From: Flavobacterium limnophilum
GTDB taxonomy: Bacteria > Bacteroidota > Bacteroidia > Flavobacteriales > Flavobacteriaceae
Assembly (NCBI RefSeq): GCF_027111315.2
Contig: NZ_CP114289.2
Coordinates: 3,038,001 to 3,102,000 of the forward strand
DNA: 64,000 nucleotides
Reading direction: 5' to 3'
Both the position numbers and the translations under genes were made by a program. Shown here piece by piece: positions 17,614 to 25,787 of this stretch. A model generated the notes under the pieces. The model searched no databases. It saw only the letters and a list, made by a program, of their open reading frames with translations, and had not been told where the DNA came from. How positions within the stretch are numbered: the first letter of the stretch is position 1; each line of letters begins with the position of its first letter.

Positions 17614-17821
17614 ATTTACGATATTAGATATACGATTTACGGTATATTATATTAGATATACGATATTTTATATTAGATTTAAAAGTAAGAAAGTTAAAAA
17701 AAAATACTATTTTTGATAACGTTGTAAAGTTAGTATTTGCAATTCAATATTCAATTCAAATATACAAAATCTGGTATCGAGTATAGAATATCAAAAACAT
17801 CGTATATCTAATATCGTAAAT
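17614..17821. repeat. Perfect 23-bp inverted repeat in a divergent intergenic region
   Basis: ATTTACGATATTAGATATAC plus GAT at 17614-17636 is the exact reverse complement of 17799-17821. The arms sit almost at the two start codons (17608 on minus, 17833 on plus) and enclose 162 bp that contains further degenerate TATTAGATATACGAT copies (17648-17678). It may be a dispersed non-autonomous element or a pair of operators. Confidence 0.85.
17708..17715 (+). promoter_or_regulatory. Putative -7 element of the GH3 gene
   Basis: TATTTTTG matches TAnnTTTG, between the two arms of the inverted repeat. No TTG is seen at the usual distance. Confidence 0.4.
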
Positions 17822-17832
17822 CGCATATAAAA

Positions 17833-19359
17833 ATGCCTATAACTGTAATCAATTCGTTTGCGTCTTGGGTTCTCAAACAACGAATTCATCAAATAGAACT
17901 TTTCTTGAAGTATCCGAACGAAGTTCAGGAAGAATTACTGATGAATTTGATTCGAGCTTCAGAAAACACAATTATTGGCAAGCAATACGACTACGAATCC
18001 ATCCATTCCTACGCTACTTTCTCAGAAAGAATTCCCGTTTCGACCTACGAAGAATTGCAACCTTTGATAGAACGCACGAGAAAAGGCGAACAAAATGTCC
18101 TGTGGGAAACGCCCATAAAATGGTTTGCCAAATCCAGCGGAACGACCAATGCCAAAAGTAAATTTATCCCAGTAAGTCCAGAAGCATTGGAAGATTGCCA
18201 TTACAAAGCGGGCAAGGATTTACTGTGCATGTATTTGAACAACAACGAAAATTCCGAAATGTTTTTGGGCAAAAGCCTTCGCCTTGGAGGAAGTGCACAA
18301 ATTTATGAAGACAACAATACTTTGTTTGGTGATTTGTCGGCCATCTTGATTGAAAACATGCCGCTTTGGGCTGATTTTAGCAGCACTCCAAACAAGGGAA
18401 TTTCGCTGATGAGTGACTGGGAAACCAAACTTCCTGCGATAATCAATGAAGTCAAAAACGAAAACGTAACCAGCTTTGCAGGAGTTCCTTCATGGATGCT
18501 GGTTTTAATGAATAAATTACTTACAGAAACAGGAAAAGGAAATTTGCTTGAATTATGGCCCAATCTCGAAGTGTATTTTCATGGCGGCGTGAATTTCGAG
18601 CCTTACAGGGACCAATACCAAAAAATATTGCCGAAAAAAGATTTCAAATATTACGAAATATACAATGCCTCCGAAGGATTTTTTGCCATCCAGGATTTGA
18701 ATTATTCCAGCGATTTACTGTTGATGCTGGATTACGGCATTTTCTACGAATTCATTCCAATGGATACTTTTGGAACACCCAACCAAAAAACCATCCGATT
18801 ATCAGATGTGGAACTTTTTAAAAATTATGCCATAATCATCACGACAAATTCTGGTTTGTGGCGATACATGATTGGTGACACGGTTCGTTTTACTTCCTTG
18901 AATCCGTATCGAATTCGGGTAACCGGAAGAACGAAGCACCACATCAATGTTTTTGGCGAAGAATTGATGGTCGAAAATACCGATCAAGCCATTGCCAAAG
19001 CGTGCCAGATTACCGGAACCGAAATGGTGGATTATACCGTTGCGCCCATTTTTATGAAAGACAAGGAAAAAGGCGCCCACGAATGGATTATCGAATTCAA
19101 GAAAAACCCGACGGATATTACCCTTTTCCAAAAAGTGTTGGACGAAACTTTGCAATCCTTGAATTCGGATTACGAAGCCAAGCGCTACAACAATATGACC
19201 CTAAATCCTTTAATCATCAACATTGCACGACCCCATTTATTTTACGATTGGCTAAAAGACAAACATAAATTAGGCGGTCAGCACAAAATTCCGAGATTGT
19301 CCAACGAAAGAGATTATTTGGAACAATTGAAAAGTATGCAGGTGATTGTGCATCAATGA
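17833..19359 (+). CDS. GH3 family acyl-adenylate-forming protein
   Basis: The 508-residue protein matches bacterial members of the GH3 family, relatives of plant auxin/jasmonate-amido synthetases in the ANL-like adenylating group. Visible features are the ATP-binding SSGTTNAKSKFIPVS near residue 103, YFHGGVNFEPY, the YNASEGFFAIQ motif and LWRYMIGDTVRF, followed by the GRTKHHINVFGEE hinge into the C-terminal domain. Bacterial GH3 substrates are mostly unknown, so amide bond formation between an acyl adenylate and an amine is only the family expectation. It stands alone with a terminator at its end. Confidence 0.88.
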   Translation: MPITVINSFASWVLKQRIHQIELFLKYPNEVQEELLMNLIRASENTIIGKQYDYESIHSYATFSERIPVSTYEELQPLIERTRKGEQNVLWETPIKWFAKSSGTTNAKSKFIPVSPEALEDCHYKAGKDLLCMYLNNNENSEMFLGKSLRLGGSAQIYEDNNTLFGDLSAILIENMPLWADFSSTPNKGISLMSDWETKLPAIINEVKNENVTSFAGVPSWMLVLMNKLLTETGKGNLLELWPNLEVYFHGGVNFEPYRDQYQKILPKKDFKYYEIYNASEGFFAIQDLNYSSDLLLMLDYGIFYEFIPMDTFGTPNQKTIRLSDVELFKNYAIIITTNSGLWRYMIGDTVRFTSLNPYRIRVTGRTKHHINVFGEELMVENTDQAIAKACQITGTEMVDYTVAPIFMKDKEKGAHEWIIEFKKNPTDITLFQKVLDETLQSLNSDYEAKRYNNMTLNPLIINIARPHLFYDWLKDKHKLGGQHKIPRLSNERDYLEQLKSMQVIVHQ

Positions 19360-19376
19360 AACAGAATCGATATCAT

Positions 19377-19416
19377 AAAAAAGCCTTAACTCCAACAAGA
19401 ATTAAGGCTTTTTCAA
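19377..19416. terminator. Bidirectional terminator between GH3 gene and serB
   Basis: AAAAAGCCTTAA (19378-19389) pairs with TTAAGGCTTTTT (19402-19413) with a 12-nt loop. It is symmetric in its A/T flanks and lies between convergent genes. Confidence 0.85.
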
Positions 19417-19433
19417 TTATAGCTTACAAGATT

Positions 19434-20669
19434 TTACTCCTGCATCATGTCAATATGTCGGTCGTGATAGCCCAACAAGTATAAAATACCGTCTAGACCT
19501 AGACTTGAAATGGAAGTAGCCGCATTTTCTTTTACTTTTGGTTTGGCGTGAAAAGCAATCCCCAAGCCTGCCAAGTTCAACATAGGCAAATCATTGGCAC
19601 CATCACCCACGGCAATGGTTTGGTTGATGTGTATCCCTTCTTTTTCGGCGATTGCTTTCAGGTATTCGGCTTTCTTTTGACCATCCACGATTTCGCCCAA
19701 ATATTTACCAGTTAGTTTACCGTCTTTAATTTCCAATTGGTTGGCATAAACGTAATCGATTCCTAATTCTTTTTGCAAATAATCACCAAAATAGGTAAAT
19801 CCTCCAGACAAAATAGCGGTCTTATAGCCGTAATATTTCAAGGCTTTCATCAAACGATGTGCTCCTTTGGTTATTGGTAAATTTACGGCAACATTATGCA
19901 AAACGTCTTCGCTCAAACCTTCCAACAAAGCCATGCGTTTCTTGAAGCTTTCGCTAAAATCAATTTCGCCTTGCATCGCTGATTCCGTGATGGCTCTAAC
20001 TTGTTCACCAACGCCTGCCAACTCGGCTAATTCATCGATTACTTCGGTTTGAATCAAGGTCGAATCCATGTCAAAACACACTAAACGACGGTTTCTTCTG
20101 TAAATATTATCTTCTTGAAAAGAAATATCGACATCAAACTCTCTTGAAATTTCCATAAAACTGGCGGTCATCAGGCTCTTGTCTTTAATTTCACCTGTTA
20201 CGGATAATTGCACGCAAGAACGAGGATATTCTTCTTTCTCCACCACCGAAGTTCTACCGGTTAATCTTATAATGGAATCGATATTCAGTTTTTGATCCGA
20301 CATTATTTTGGTCACGGCCGCCAATTGTACTGCCGTCAAGGTTTCTCCCAAAACATTGATAATATAACGTTGCTTGCGCTGTCCTTTTACCCAAATTTCA
20401 TAATCAGGAATGGTAATTGGAATAAACTTGACATTGATGCCCAACTCATATGCTTTGAACAATAAATCTTTCAAAACCGCTGCCGAACTAGAGCCTGCTT
20501 TTATTTCAAATAAAATCCCTAATGACAATGTATCGTGAATATCGGCTTGACCAATATCTAAAATAATCGCATCATAAGTGGCCAATATGGATGTCAACCC
20601 AGCGGTTACCCCCAATTTATCCTGACCAGAAACTTTTAACAAAATAATCTCTTTATCTACTGTTGCCAT
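19434..20669 (-). CDS. serB: Phosphoserine phosphatase with N-terminal ACT domains
   Basis: This 411-residue SerB has about 185 N-terminal residues containing two ACT-like domains (EIILLKVSGQDKLGVTAGLT and the YIINVLGETLTAVQLAAVT region), then a HAD phosphatase. Catalytic motif I is CFDMDSTL (around residue 198), motif II AILSGGF and motif III/IV GDGANDLPML. It hydrolyses phosphoserine to serine in the final step of serine synthesis; the ACT domains suggest amino-acid feedback, as in the similarly long mycobacterial SerB2. It is separated from clpX by a terminator, so it is probably transcribed alone. Confidence 0.94.
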   Translation of the reverse strand: MATVDKEIILLKVSGQDKLGVTAGLTSILATYDAIILDIGQADIHDTLSLGILFEIKAGSSSAAVLKDLLFKAYELGINVKFIPITIPDYEIWVKGQRKQRYIINVLGETLTAVQLAAVTKIMSDQKLNIDSIIRLTGRTSVVEKEEYPRSCVQLSVTGEIKDKSLMTASFMEISREFDVDISFQEDNIYRRNRRLVCFDMDSTLIQTEVIDELAELAGVGEQVRAITESAMQGEIDFSESFKKRMALLEGLSEDVLHNVAVNLPITKGAHRLMKALKYYGYKTAILSGGFTYFGDYLQKELGIDYVYANQLEIKDGKLTGKYLGEIVDGQKKAEYLKAIAEKEGIHINQTIAVGDGANDLPMLNLAGLGIAFHAKPKVKENAATSISSLGLDGILYLLGYHDRHIDMMQE

Positions 20670-20763
20670 TTTTAATATATTAATTTGCGATGGGCAAAAA
20701 TCGACAATCTATTGTAGATAAAAAAGGATATCCCATATTTTTTCACAAACAGGAATAAATAGA

Positions 20764-20797
20764 AAACCCGACAGGTTTTTTAAAACTTGTCGGGTTT
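20764..20797 (-). terminator. Terminator of clpX
   Basis: AAACCCGACA (20764-20773) is perfectly complementary to TGTCGGGTTT (20788-20797); read on the minus strand it is followed by a T-rich stretch. It lies 21 bp after the clpX stop. Confidence 0.8.
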
Positions 20798-20817
20798 GAA
20801 ATTCTACAAACCAAAAA

Positions 20818-22050
20818 TTAAGAAGCGATTTCCAATCGTTTCAATAAATTCCTGTTCAAGGTTTCTTTGGCGTAATCCACGTCGATTTCTAATGTTTTAT
20901 CATCAGAACTTGGTAATTCATACATAGCATCGGTCAAGATGGCTTCACATAAAGAACGTAATCCACGAGCTCCGAGTTTGTATTCCAAAGCTTTGTCCAC
21001 AATAAAATCCAAGGCTTCGTCCGTGATGCTGAATTCCACTTCATCCATCAAAAACAACTTTTGGTATTGTTTGATTAAGGCATTTTTAGGCTGTGTCAAA
21101 ATCGCTCTCAAAGTTTCCCTGTCCAATGGGTCCATGTGAGTCAACACCGGCAAACGACCAATAATTTCGGGAATCAATCCAAAATCTTTGATGTCTTTTG
21201 GAATAATGTATTGCAATAAATTGTCTTTGTCGATATTGTCCGCATTTTTAGACGTCGAATATCCAACAGCTTGACGATTCAATCGTTTGGAAATGATTCG
21301 TTCCACCCCGTCGAAGGCACCACCGGCAATAAACAAAATATTCTGGGTGTTTACCTCAACAAATTTCTGGTCTGGATGTTTTCTTCCTCCTTTTGGCGGA
21401 ACATTTACAACCGTTCCTTCCAATAATTTCAACAACGCTTGTTGCACTCCTTCTCCTGAAACATCACGGGTGATGGATGGATTGTCGCTTTTTCGGGCAA
21501 TTTTGTCAATTTCGTCAATGAAAACAATTCCTCTTTCGGCTTTGGTCACGTCATAATCGGCGGCTTGCAAAAGACGCGTCAAAATACTTTCGACATCTTC
21601 TCCCACATAACCCGCTTCGGTCAATACCGTCGCATCGACAATTGCCAATGGAACGTCGAGCATTTTGGCAATGGTTTTGGCCACCAAAGTTTTCCCGGTT
21701 CCGGTTTGACCGACCATAATGATGTTGCTTTTTTCAATCTCTACTTCATCGTTCAACTCATGTTGCATCAAACGTTTGTAGTGATTGTAAACCGCAACGG
21801 CCATTACTTTTTTAGTCTGGTCTTGACCAATAACATATTGATCCAAGAAAGCCCTGATTTCTTTGGGTTTTCTCAACACCAAGTCGGTTGGCAAATTTAC
21901 CTTTCCGCTTGATTTTAATTCTTCTAATACAATTCCGTGGGCTTGTTCGATACATTTATCACAAATATGCGCATCGATTCCGGCAATCAATAAATTGGTT
22001 TCCGGTTTTTTTCTTCCACAGAATGAACATTCTAATTTTGGTTTTGCCAT
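20818..22050 (-). CDS. clpX: ATP-dependent Clp protease ATPase subunit ClpX
   Basis: From the ATG at 22050 the protein is 410 residues, the normal ClpX size. The frame runs further up to 22131, but those 27 codons are translation of the heptad-repeat hairpin and are not expected to be protein. The N-terminal zinc-binding domain (CSFCGRKK ... HICDKC) recruits substrates. Then come Walker A GQTGTGKT, the pore loop GYVG, Walker [11 protein letters not shown], and the C-terminal AAA sensor region [11 protein letters not shown]. ClpX unfolds tagged proteins into ClpP. It follows clpP by 94 bp on the same strand. Confidence 0.96.
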   Translation of the reverse strand: MAKPKLECSFCGRKKPETNLLIAGIDAHICDKCIEQAHGIVLEELKSSGKVNLPTDLVLRKPKEIRAFLDQYVIGQDQTKKVMAVAVYNHYKRLMQHELNDEVEIEKSNIIMVGQTGTGKTLVAKTIAKMLDVPLAIVDATVLTEAGYVGEDVESILTRLLQAADYDVTKAERGIVFIDEIDKIARKSDNPSITRDVSGEGVQQALLKLLEGTVVNVPPKGGRKHPDQKFVEVNTQNILFIAGGAFDGVERIISKRLNRQAVGYSTSKNADNIDKDNLLQYIIPKDIKDFGLIPEIIGRLPVLTHMDPLDRETLRAILTQPKNALIKQYQKLFLMDEVEFSITDEALDFIVDKALEYKLGARGLRSLCEAILTDAMYELPSSDDKTLEIDVDYAKETLNRNLLKRLEIAS

Positions 22051-22057
22051 CTTTTTG

Positions 22058-22141
22058 AGTTGGAAGATGGAAGTTGGAAGATGGAAGTTAGGAGTTGGGG
22101 ACTTTCCCCGCTTCCAGCTTCCAGCTTCCAACTTCCATCTT
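22058..22141. repeat. Heptad-repeat hairpin between clpP and clpX
   Basis: The spacer is built from degenerate 7-bp units (TGGAAGN and its complement) arranged head to head. Perfect 17-bp arms are AAGATGGAAGTTGGAAG at 22064-22080 and its complement at 22125-22141. The same TGGAAGN/ACTTCNN heptad occurs at 52348-52396 inside a coding region. Confidence 0.85.
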
Positions 22142-22144
22142 TAT

Positions 22145-22876
22145 TTATCTTCTTAACACTTCATCAATCATTCCGTATTCTTTGGCTTCATCGGCAATCA
22201 TCCAATAATCGCGCTCGCTGTCGTTATGCACTTTTTCAAAAGTTTGTCCCGAATGATGCGAAATGATTTTGTACAATTCATCTTTTAATTTCAACATTTC
22301 ACGCAAGTTGATTTCCATATCTGTTGCAACACCTTGTGCTCCGCCTGATGGTTGGTGAATCATTACTCTTGAATGTGGCAATGCCGAACGTTTTCCTGCT
22401 GCTCCAGCACACAAAAGAACGGCTCCCATAGAAGCGGCCATTCCGGTACAAATCGTTGCAACGTCTGGTTTGATGTATTGCATCGTATCATAAATTCCCA
22501 ATCCTGCATAAACACTTCCTCCTGGAGAATTCAAATAAATTTGAATGTCTTTTGAGGCATCGGCACTTTCAAGAAACAACAATTGTGCTTGAACGATGTT
22601 GGCGATTTGATCATCGATTCCTGTTCCCAAGAAAATAATTCGGTCCATCATTAATCTAGAAAAAACATCCAATTGGGAAATATTCAACTGACGTTCCTCA
22701 ATAATATAAGGCGTCATATTGGTTGGATTCATTGCTGCCACGATTTTGTCGTAGTACATTGCGTTTACACCTTGGTGTTTTGTAGCAAACTTTTTAAATT
22801 CTTTACCGTAGTTCATATCTATTTGTTCTAAGTTTTTACGTAATATACTTGTCTGTTTCATTTCATCAAAGGTCAT
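22145..22876 (-). CDS. clpP: ATP-dependent Clp protease proteolytic subunit ClpP
   Basis: The frame encodes 243 residues. The catalytic triad regions are GMAASMGAVLLC (Ser), RVMIHQPSGGAQG (His) and the later SERDYWM (Asp), and the tetradecamer-forming FLGTGIDDQIANIVQAQLLFLE segment is present. The usual ClpP body begins near residue 45; an extra N-terminal stretch is present, and a second ATG at 22816 (MNYGKEFKKFATKHQ) is a good alternative start giving 223 residues. It is the upstream gene of the clpP-clpX pair and is isolated from tig by a terminator. Confidence 0.95.
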   Translation of the reverse strand: MTFDEMKQTSILRKNLEQIDMNYGKEFKKFATKHQGVNAMYYDKIVAAMNPTNMTPYIIEERQLNISQLDVFSRLMMDRIIFLGTGIDDQIANIVQAQLLFLESADASKDIQIYLNSPGGSVYAGLGIYDTMQYIKPDVATICTGMAASMGAVLLCAGAAGKRSALPHSRVMIHQPSGGAQGVATDMEINLREMLKLKDELYKIISHHSGQTFEKVHNDSERDYWMIADEAKEYGMIDEVLRR

Positions 22877-22929
22877 ACCTCTTTACAAATGATGCCAATA
22901 TGTCTTAATTCAAAGTTTTACAAGAACTT

Positions 22930-22969
22930 CAAAAAAAAGAGCGTCAAAAAAAGATATTTTTTGACGCTC
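22930..22969 (-). terminator. Terminator of tig
   Basis: GAGCGTCAAAAAA (22939-22951) pairs with TTTTTTGACGCTC (22957-22969); read on the minus strand a run of eight T follows. Confidence 0.88.
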
Positions 22970-22995
22970 AAATATACTTATTTTTTTTCTAAAAC

Positions 22996-24321
22996 TTATT
23001 CCCCGTAAGACGCAGCAATAAATTCTTCGTAAGTCACTTCTTTAGTTGTTGGATTTGCTTTTTCTTTGAACAATTCCAATAATTTTTCGGCAACCACTTG
23101 GTCTGAAAGTCTTTTTACTTCTTCTTGGTTAGACAAAACTCTAGCCACAATTCCTTGAACTTCTTCGTCAGTAGGATTTGTTTGCCCGAATTGTGCCATT
23201 TGCTGACGGATATTTTTTGACGTAAATGATTTCAAATCTTCGAAAGTGATTTGGATATTGCTTTGCGCCAATGCTTTTCCTTCGATTAATTGAAAACGCA
23301 AACCTTTTTCAGAACGCGCATATTCTACTTCGGCTTCTTCTGGAGATAATTTTTTCTCGCCAACGGTTTGCAACCATTTTTTAAGGAATTCAGCTGGCAA
23401 ATCGAATTTTGTATTTTCGATTAAGAACTCAGTTACATCACCCAATAATTTTTGGTCTGCTTGTTGGGCAAATTGAGATTCGGCATCTTCCTTGATTTTT
23501 GCCTTCAAATCTTCCAATGAAGCTACATTTCCAGGTCCGAAAAGTTTGTCGAACAATTCTTGATTCAATTCAGCCAATTCGGCTACGTTGATTGCTTCGA
23601 TTGTGAAATCAACATCAATAGCTAAACCGTGAACATTATCGTGACCTACTTTCAAATAATCCATCAATTGGTGATCGTCTTCGAATAAACCGCTTGTGTT
23701 TACAGTAACTACATCACCTACTTTTTTACCAATGAATTTATCGGCAGTCGCTTTATCTTTGAAAATTGACAAAGCAATAGTCGTTGTATTGTTGATTCCT
23801 TCAGCTTCGTTAGTGAAAGTTCCAGTAATATCAGAATCAGCCGTTACAGCATCTTGAGGAACTGGAGTACCAAATTGTTTTTGGATACGAGCCACTTGAC
23901 CGTCAATTAATTTATCGTCGGCTGTTACGACATATTTTATGATTTCGTTTTTGGCATCTAAATCAATTTCGAAAGTTGGAACCAAACCAATTTCATATTC
24001 AAAAACCAATTCTTCGTCATCCCAGTTGAAGTTCTCGTTTACTTTAGCCAAAGGAGTTCCCAAAAGGTTCAATCTTTCTGATGCTAGGTAACGCTCCAAT
24101 GCCAAATCAACCACTTTTTTAACTTCTTCTTGTTTGATGGCTTTTCCGTATTGTTTTTCAACAAGGTCTTTTGGCACAGCCCCTTTTCTAAAACCTTTTA
24201 CGGTTGCCAAGGGCATTTTTTCGTTTATTCTTTTTGCTACTTGACCTTTGTAATCCATATGAACAACTGTCATTACAATTGTTTCGTTTACTGCGTCTAA
24301 TGCTACTCTTTTAATATCCAT
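22996..24321 (-). CDS. tig: Trigger factor
   Basis: The 441-residue chaperone starts at an ATG and contains the ribosome-docking signature GFRKGAVPKDLVEKQYG (around residues 44-60) in the N-terminal domain. The central part corresponds to the FKBP-like domain but is poorly conserved (KKVGDVVTVNTSG), as often in Bacteroidota. The C-terminal helical cradle runs from about 260. It binds nascent chains at the ribosome exit. A predicted promoter overlaps a hairpin directly upstream, and a strong terminator follows. Confidence 0.93.
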   Translation of the reverse strand: MDIKRVALDAVNETIVMTVVHMDYKGQVAKRINEKMPLATVKGFRKGAVPKDLVEKQYGKAIKQEEVKKVVDLALERYLASERLNLLGTPLAKVNENFNWDDEELVFEYEIGLVPTFEIDLDAKNEIIKYVVTADDKLIDGQVARIQKQFGTPVPQDAVTADSDITGTFTNEAEGINNTTTIALSIFKDKATADKFIGKKVGDVVTVNTSGLFEDDHQLMDYLKVGHDNVHGLAIDVDFTIEAINVAELAELNQELFDKLFGPGNVASLEDLKAKIKEDAESQFAQQADQKLLGDVTEFLIENTKFDLPAEFLKKWLQTVGEKKLSPEEAEVEYARSEKGLRFQLIEGKALAQSNIQITFEDLKSFTSKNIRQQMAQFGQTNPTDEEVQGIVARVLSNQEEVKRLSDQVVAEKLLELFKEKANPTTKEVTYEEFIAASYGE

Positions 24322-24347
24322 CTTCTTCGTTAATTTACATAATAAAA

Positions 24348-24386
24348 TTGGGTTGCAAAATTATAAAAATTTTGCAACCCAAACAA
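24348..24386 (-). promoter_or_regulatory. tig promoter embedded in a hairpin
   Basis: TTGGGTTGCAAAATT (24348-24362) is exactly complementary to 24368-24382. On the minus strand the stem-loop contains TAATTTTG (complement of 24356-24363) with TTG (complement of 24384-24386) 20 nt before it, i.e. a -33/-7 promoter for tig placing the start of RNA about 27 nt before the ATG. The same hairpin followed by TTTTATT could terminate the upstream holin-like gene, or act as an operator. Confidence 0.6.
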
Positions 24387-24444
24387 GTTTTTAATCTATT
24401 GAATTTTAGTTCATTATTTGCACTTCAATTCAGATGCTTTTTTA

Positions 24445-24786
24445 TTAGTCTTTGCCCACAATTGCAAACAAAATAGACTGGGAAAGAGACAATACAACGC
24501 TAAAAAGCAATGCCGTCCAAAAAGTATCTACACTAAATCCGCCGACAATATTGGTACACAACAAAATAATTATGGCATTGATAACCAGCAAAAACAACCC
24601 TAAAGTAACAATGGTAAACGGCAGAGTCAACAATACAAATATTGGTTTTATAAATATATTGAGCAATCCCAAAACAACCGCAACAAGCAATGCCGTAACA
24701 AAACCTGCAACGTGAACACCCTTCATAAAATGAGCTATAAGCAACACCAAAACTGAAGTAAGGAGAATTCTGGTAAGTAATTTCAT
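24445..24786 (-). CDS. Four-helix membrane protein, phage-holin 4 family
   Basis: The 113-residue protein is nearly all membrane-embedded, with four predicted helices (about 5-25, 28-50, 54-76 and 90-110). It matches the family named mycobacterial four-TMS phage holin, with the typical AVVLGLLNIFIKPIFVLLTL and LPFTIVTLGLFLLVINAI segments. Despite the name these are chromosomal housekeeping membrane proteins of unknown role and no phage genes are nearby. The IS inserted 34 bp upstream separates it from the hydrolase gene; a TACTTTTG (complement of 24802-24809) may be its -7 element, with any -33 element now replaced by IS sequence. Confidence 0.82.
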   Translation of the reverse strand: MKLLTRILLTSVLVLLIAHFMKGVHVAGFVTALLVAVVLGLLNIFIKPIFVLLTLPFTIVTLGLFLLVINAIIILLCTNIVGGFSVDTFWTALLFSVVLSLSQSILFAIVGKD

Positions 24787-24810
24787 ATTTGTTTTTTATT
24801 TCAAAAGTAT

Positions 24811-24820
24811 AAAAAATTAT
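24811..24820. repeat. Left copy of the IS target duplication
   Basis: AAAAAATTAT directly abuts the left IS end and is repeated identically at 25778-25787 abutting the right end. Confidence 0.75.
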
Positions 24821-25777
24821 TGAGGTCGGCATTTAAGCGCATATTATTTTTTCGTGAGTAATATTATCCGCTTTTACCATCCTCTTGATTAAATTATTGA
24901 ATATCGTGTCTTTACTTTGAGAACGGTTAATCCTGTAACAAAACTCATCAAAGTATCGATTAATATTCTTTTCACTTACCCACGAATAGGTTGTTCTTAT
25001 CCAAGATTTGACCTGATGGATCATTACGTGTAATGCTTTGAATTTAGAACCTTTGTCGCTTAATATTTGCGTTAAATCATAATCTTTTGCAATTGGATTG
25101 TAACCTTTCCATTTGTCGGTAGTAACTTTTGCGGTTATGTCTATATGTTTTACAAACATTTTTTTTAATGATTTTGCAGAATAGTCAGGGATTTGAAAAG
25201 TATAAAAACGTTTAACTTTCCCATCATCGGTAAGTTCTACAGCACATACCGCTTTTTTCTTATTGCTATCATAACTCCTGCCAGGCTTGCCTTCTTCATA
25301 ACTGCCCACTACATATTCATCAACATTAACAACGCCCTTCATTGGAAAATCTTCACTCGATTTCATGGCTTCACGAACTTTTTGCATAAACATTCTAGCG
25401 GTTCTTTCATGAACTCCAAAGCGAACAGCTGTTTGAGAGGCAGAAAGACTTTTTGTACTGGTTGACATTTCAAAACAGATGAAAAATGCTTTTCTTAATC
25501 CGAATTTTACTTTATGGAACAATGTATTAGCCATAGCAGATTCGGTGTCGCTACATATATTGCAAGTTCGAGCATAATCTTTACGAATTTGACTCTTACT
25601 ATGCTTGCATTTTCTGCAAATATAGCCCTCTGACCATTTGATATTTGAGAGGTATTCTCTACAATCTTGATCACTTTTGAATCGTTCAGCAAACTCTATG
25701 AGGTTTTGACCTTTGAAAATTTCCATTTTACACTGTTTTTATTGACCTTAAAGATATGAAATTAAATGCCGACCTCA
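24821..25777 (-). mobile_element. IS1595-family insertion sequence (ISXO2-like)
   Basis: A 957-bp element bounded by 16-bp terminal inverted repeats, TGAGGTCGGCATTTAA at 24821-24836 and its complement at 25762-25777. It contains one transposase gene on the minus strand and is flanked by a perfect 10-bp direct repeat. Members of this family usually make 8-bp duplications, so the A-rich flank may extend the match by chance. The element looks intact and therefore possibly active. It inserted at the 3' end of the hydrolase gene without destroying its stop codon. Confidence 0.9.
24833..25726 (-). CDS. IS1595-family transposase
   Basis: The 297-residue protein has an N-terminal zinc ribbon (CRKC at about 37-40 and CNIC near 55) followed by a helix-turn-helix-like region (LSASQTAVRFGVHERTARMF) and an ISXO2-type DDE nuclease domain. 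The first Asp lies in VVNVDEYVVG, the second in TTDKWKGY, and the C-terminal part has the HQVKSWIRTTYSWVSEKNINRY segment typical of the family. No frameshift or stop interrupts it. The gene fills nearly the whole element, its stop lying inside the left terminal repeat region. Confidence 0.93.
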   Translation of the reverse strand: MEIFKGQNLIEFAERFKSDQDCREYLSNIKWSEGYICRKCKHSKSQIRKDYARTCNICSDTESAMANTLFHKVKFGLRKAFFICFEMSTSTKSLSASQTAVRFGVHERTARMFMQKVREAMKSSEDFPMKGVVNVDEYVVGSYEEGKPGRSYDSNKKKAVCAVELTDDGKVKRFYTFQIPDYSAKSLKKMFVKHIDITAKVTTDKWKGYNPIAKDYDLTQILSDKGSKFKALHVMIHQVKSWIRTTYSWVSEKNINRYFDEFCYRINRSQSKDTIFNNLIKRMVKADNITHEKIICA

Positions 25778-25787
25778 AAAAAATTAT
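25778..25787. repeat. Right copy of the IS target duplication
   Basis: AAAAAATTAT, identical to 24811-24820. It overlaps the stop codon (25784-25786) of the hydrolase gene, which is thereby preserved. Confidence 0.75.

Noticed and set aside
22051..22131. N-terminal extension of ClpX by 27 residues
   Set aside because: It only translates the heptad-repeat hairpin, and the ATG at 22050 gives the conserved zinc-finger start.
24445..24786. Phage origin of the holin-like gene
   Set aside because: The family name is historical; no other phage genes, integrase or lysis genes are present.
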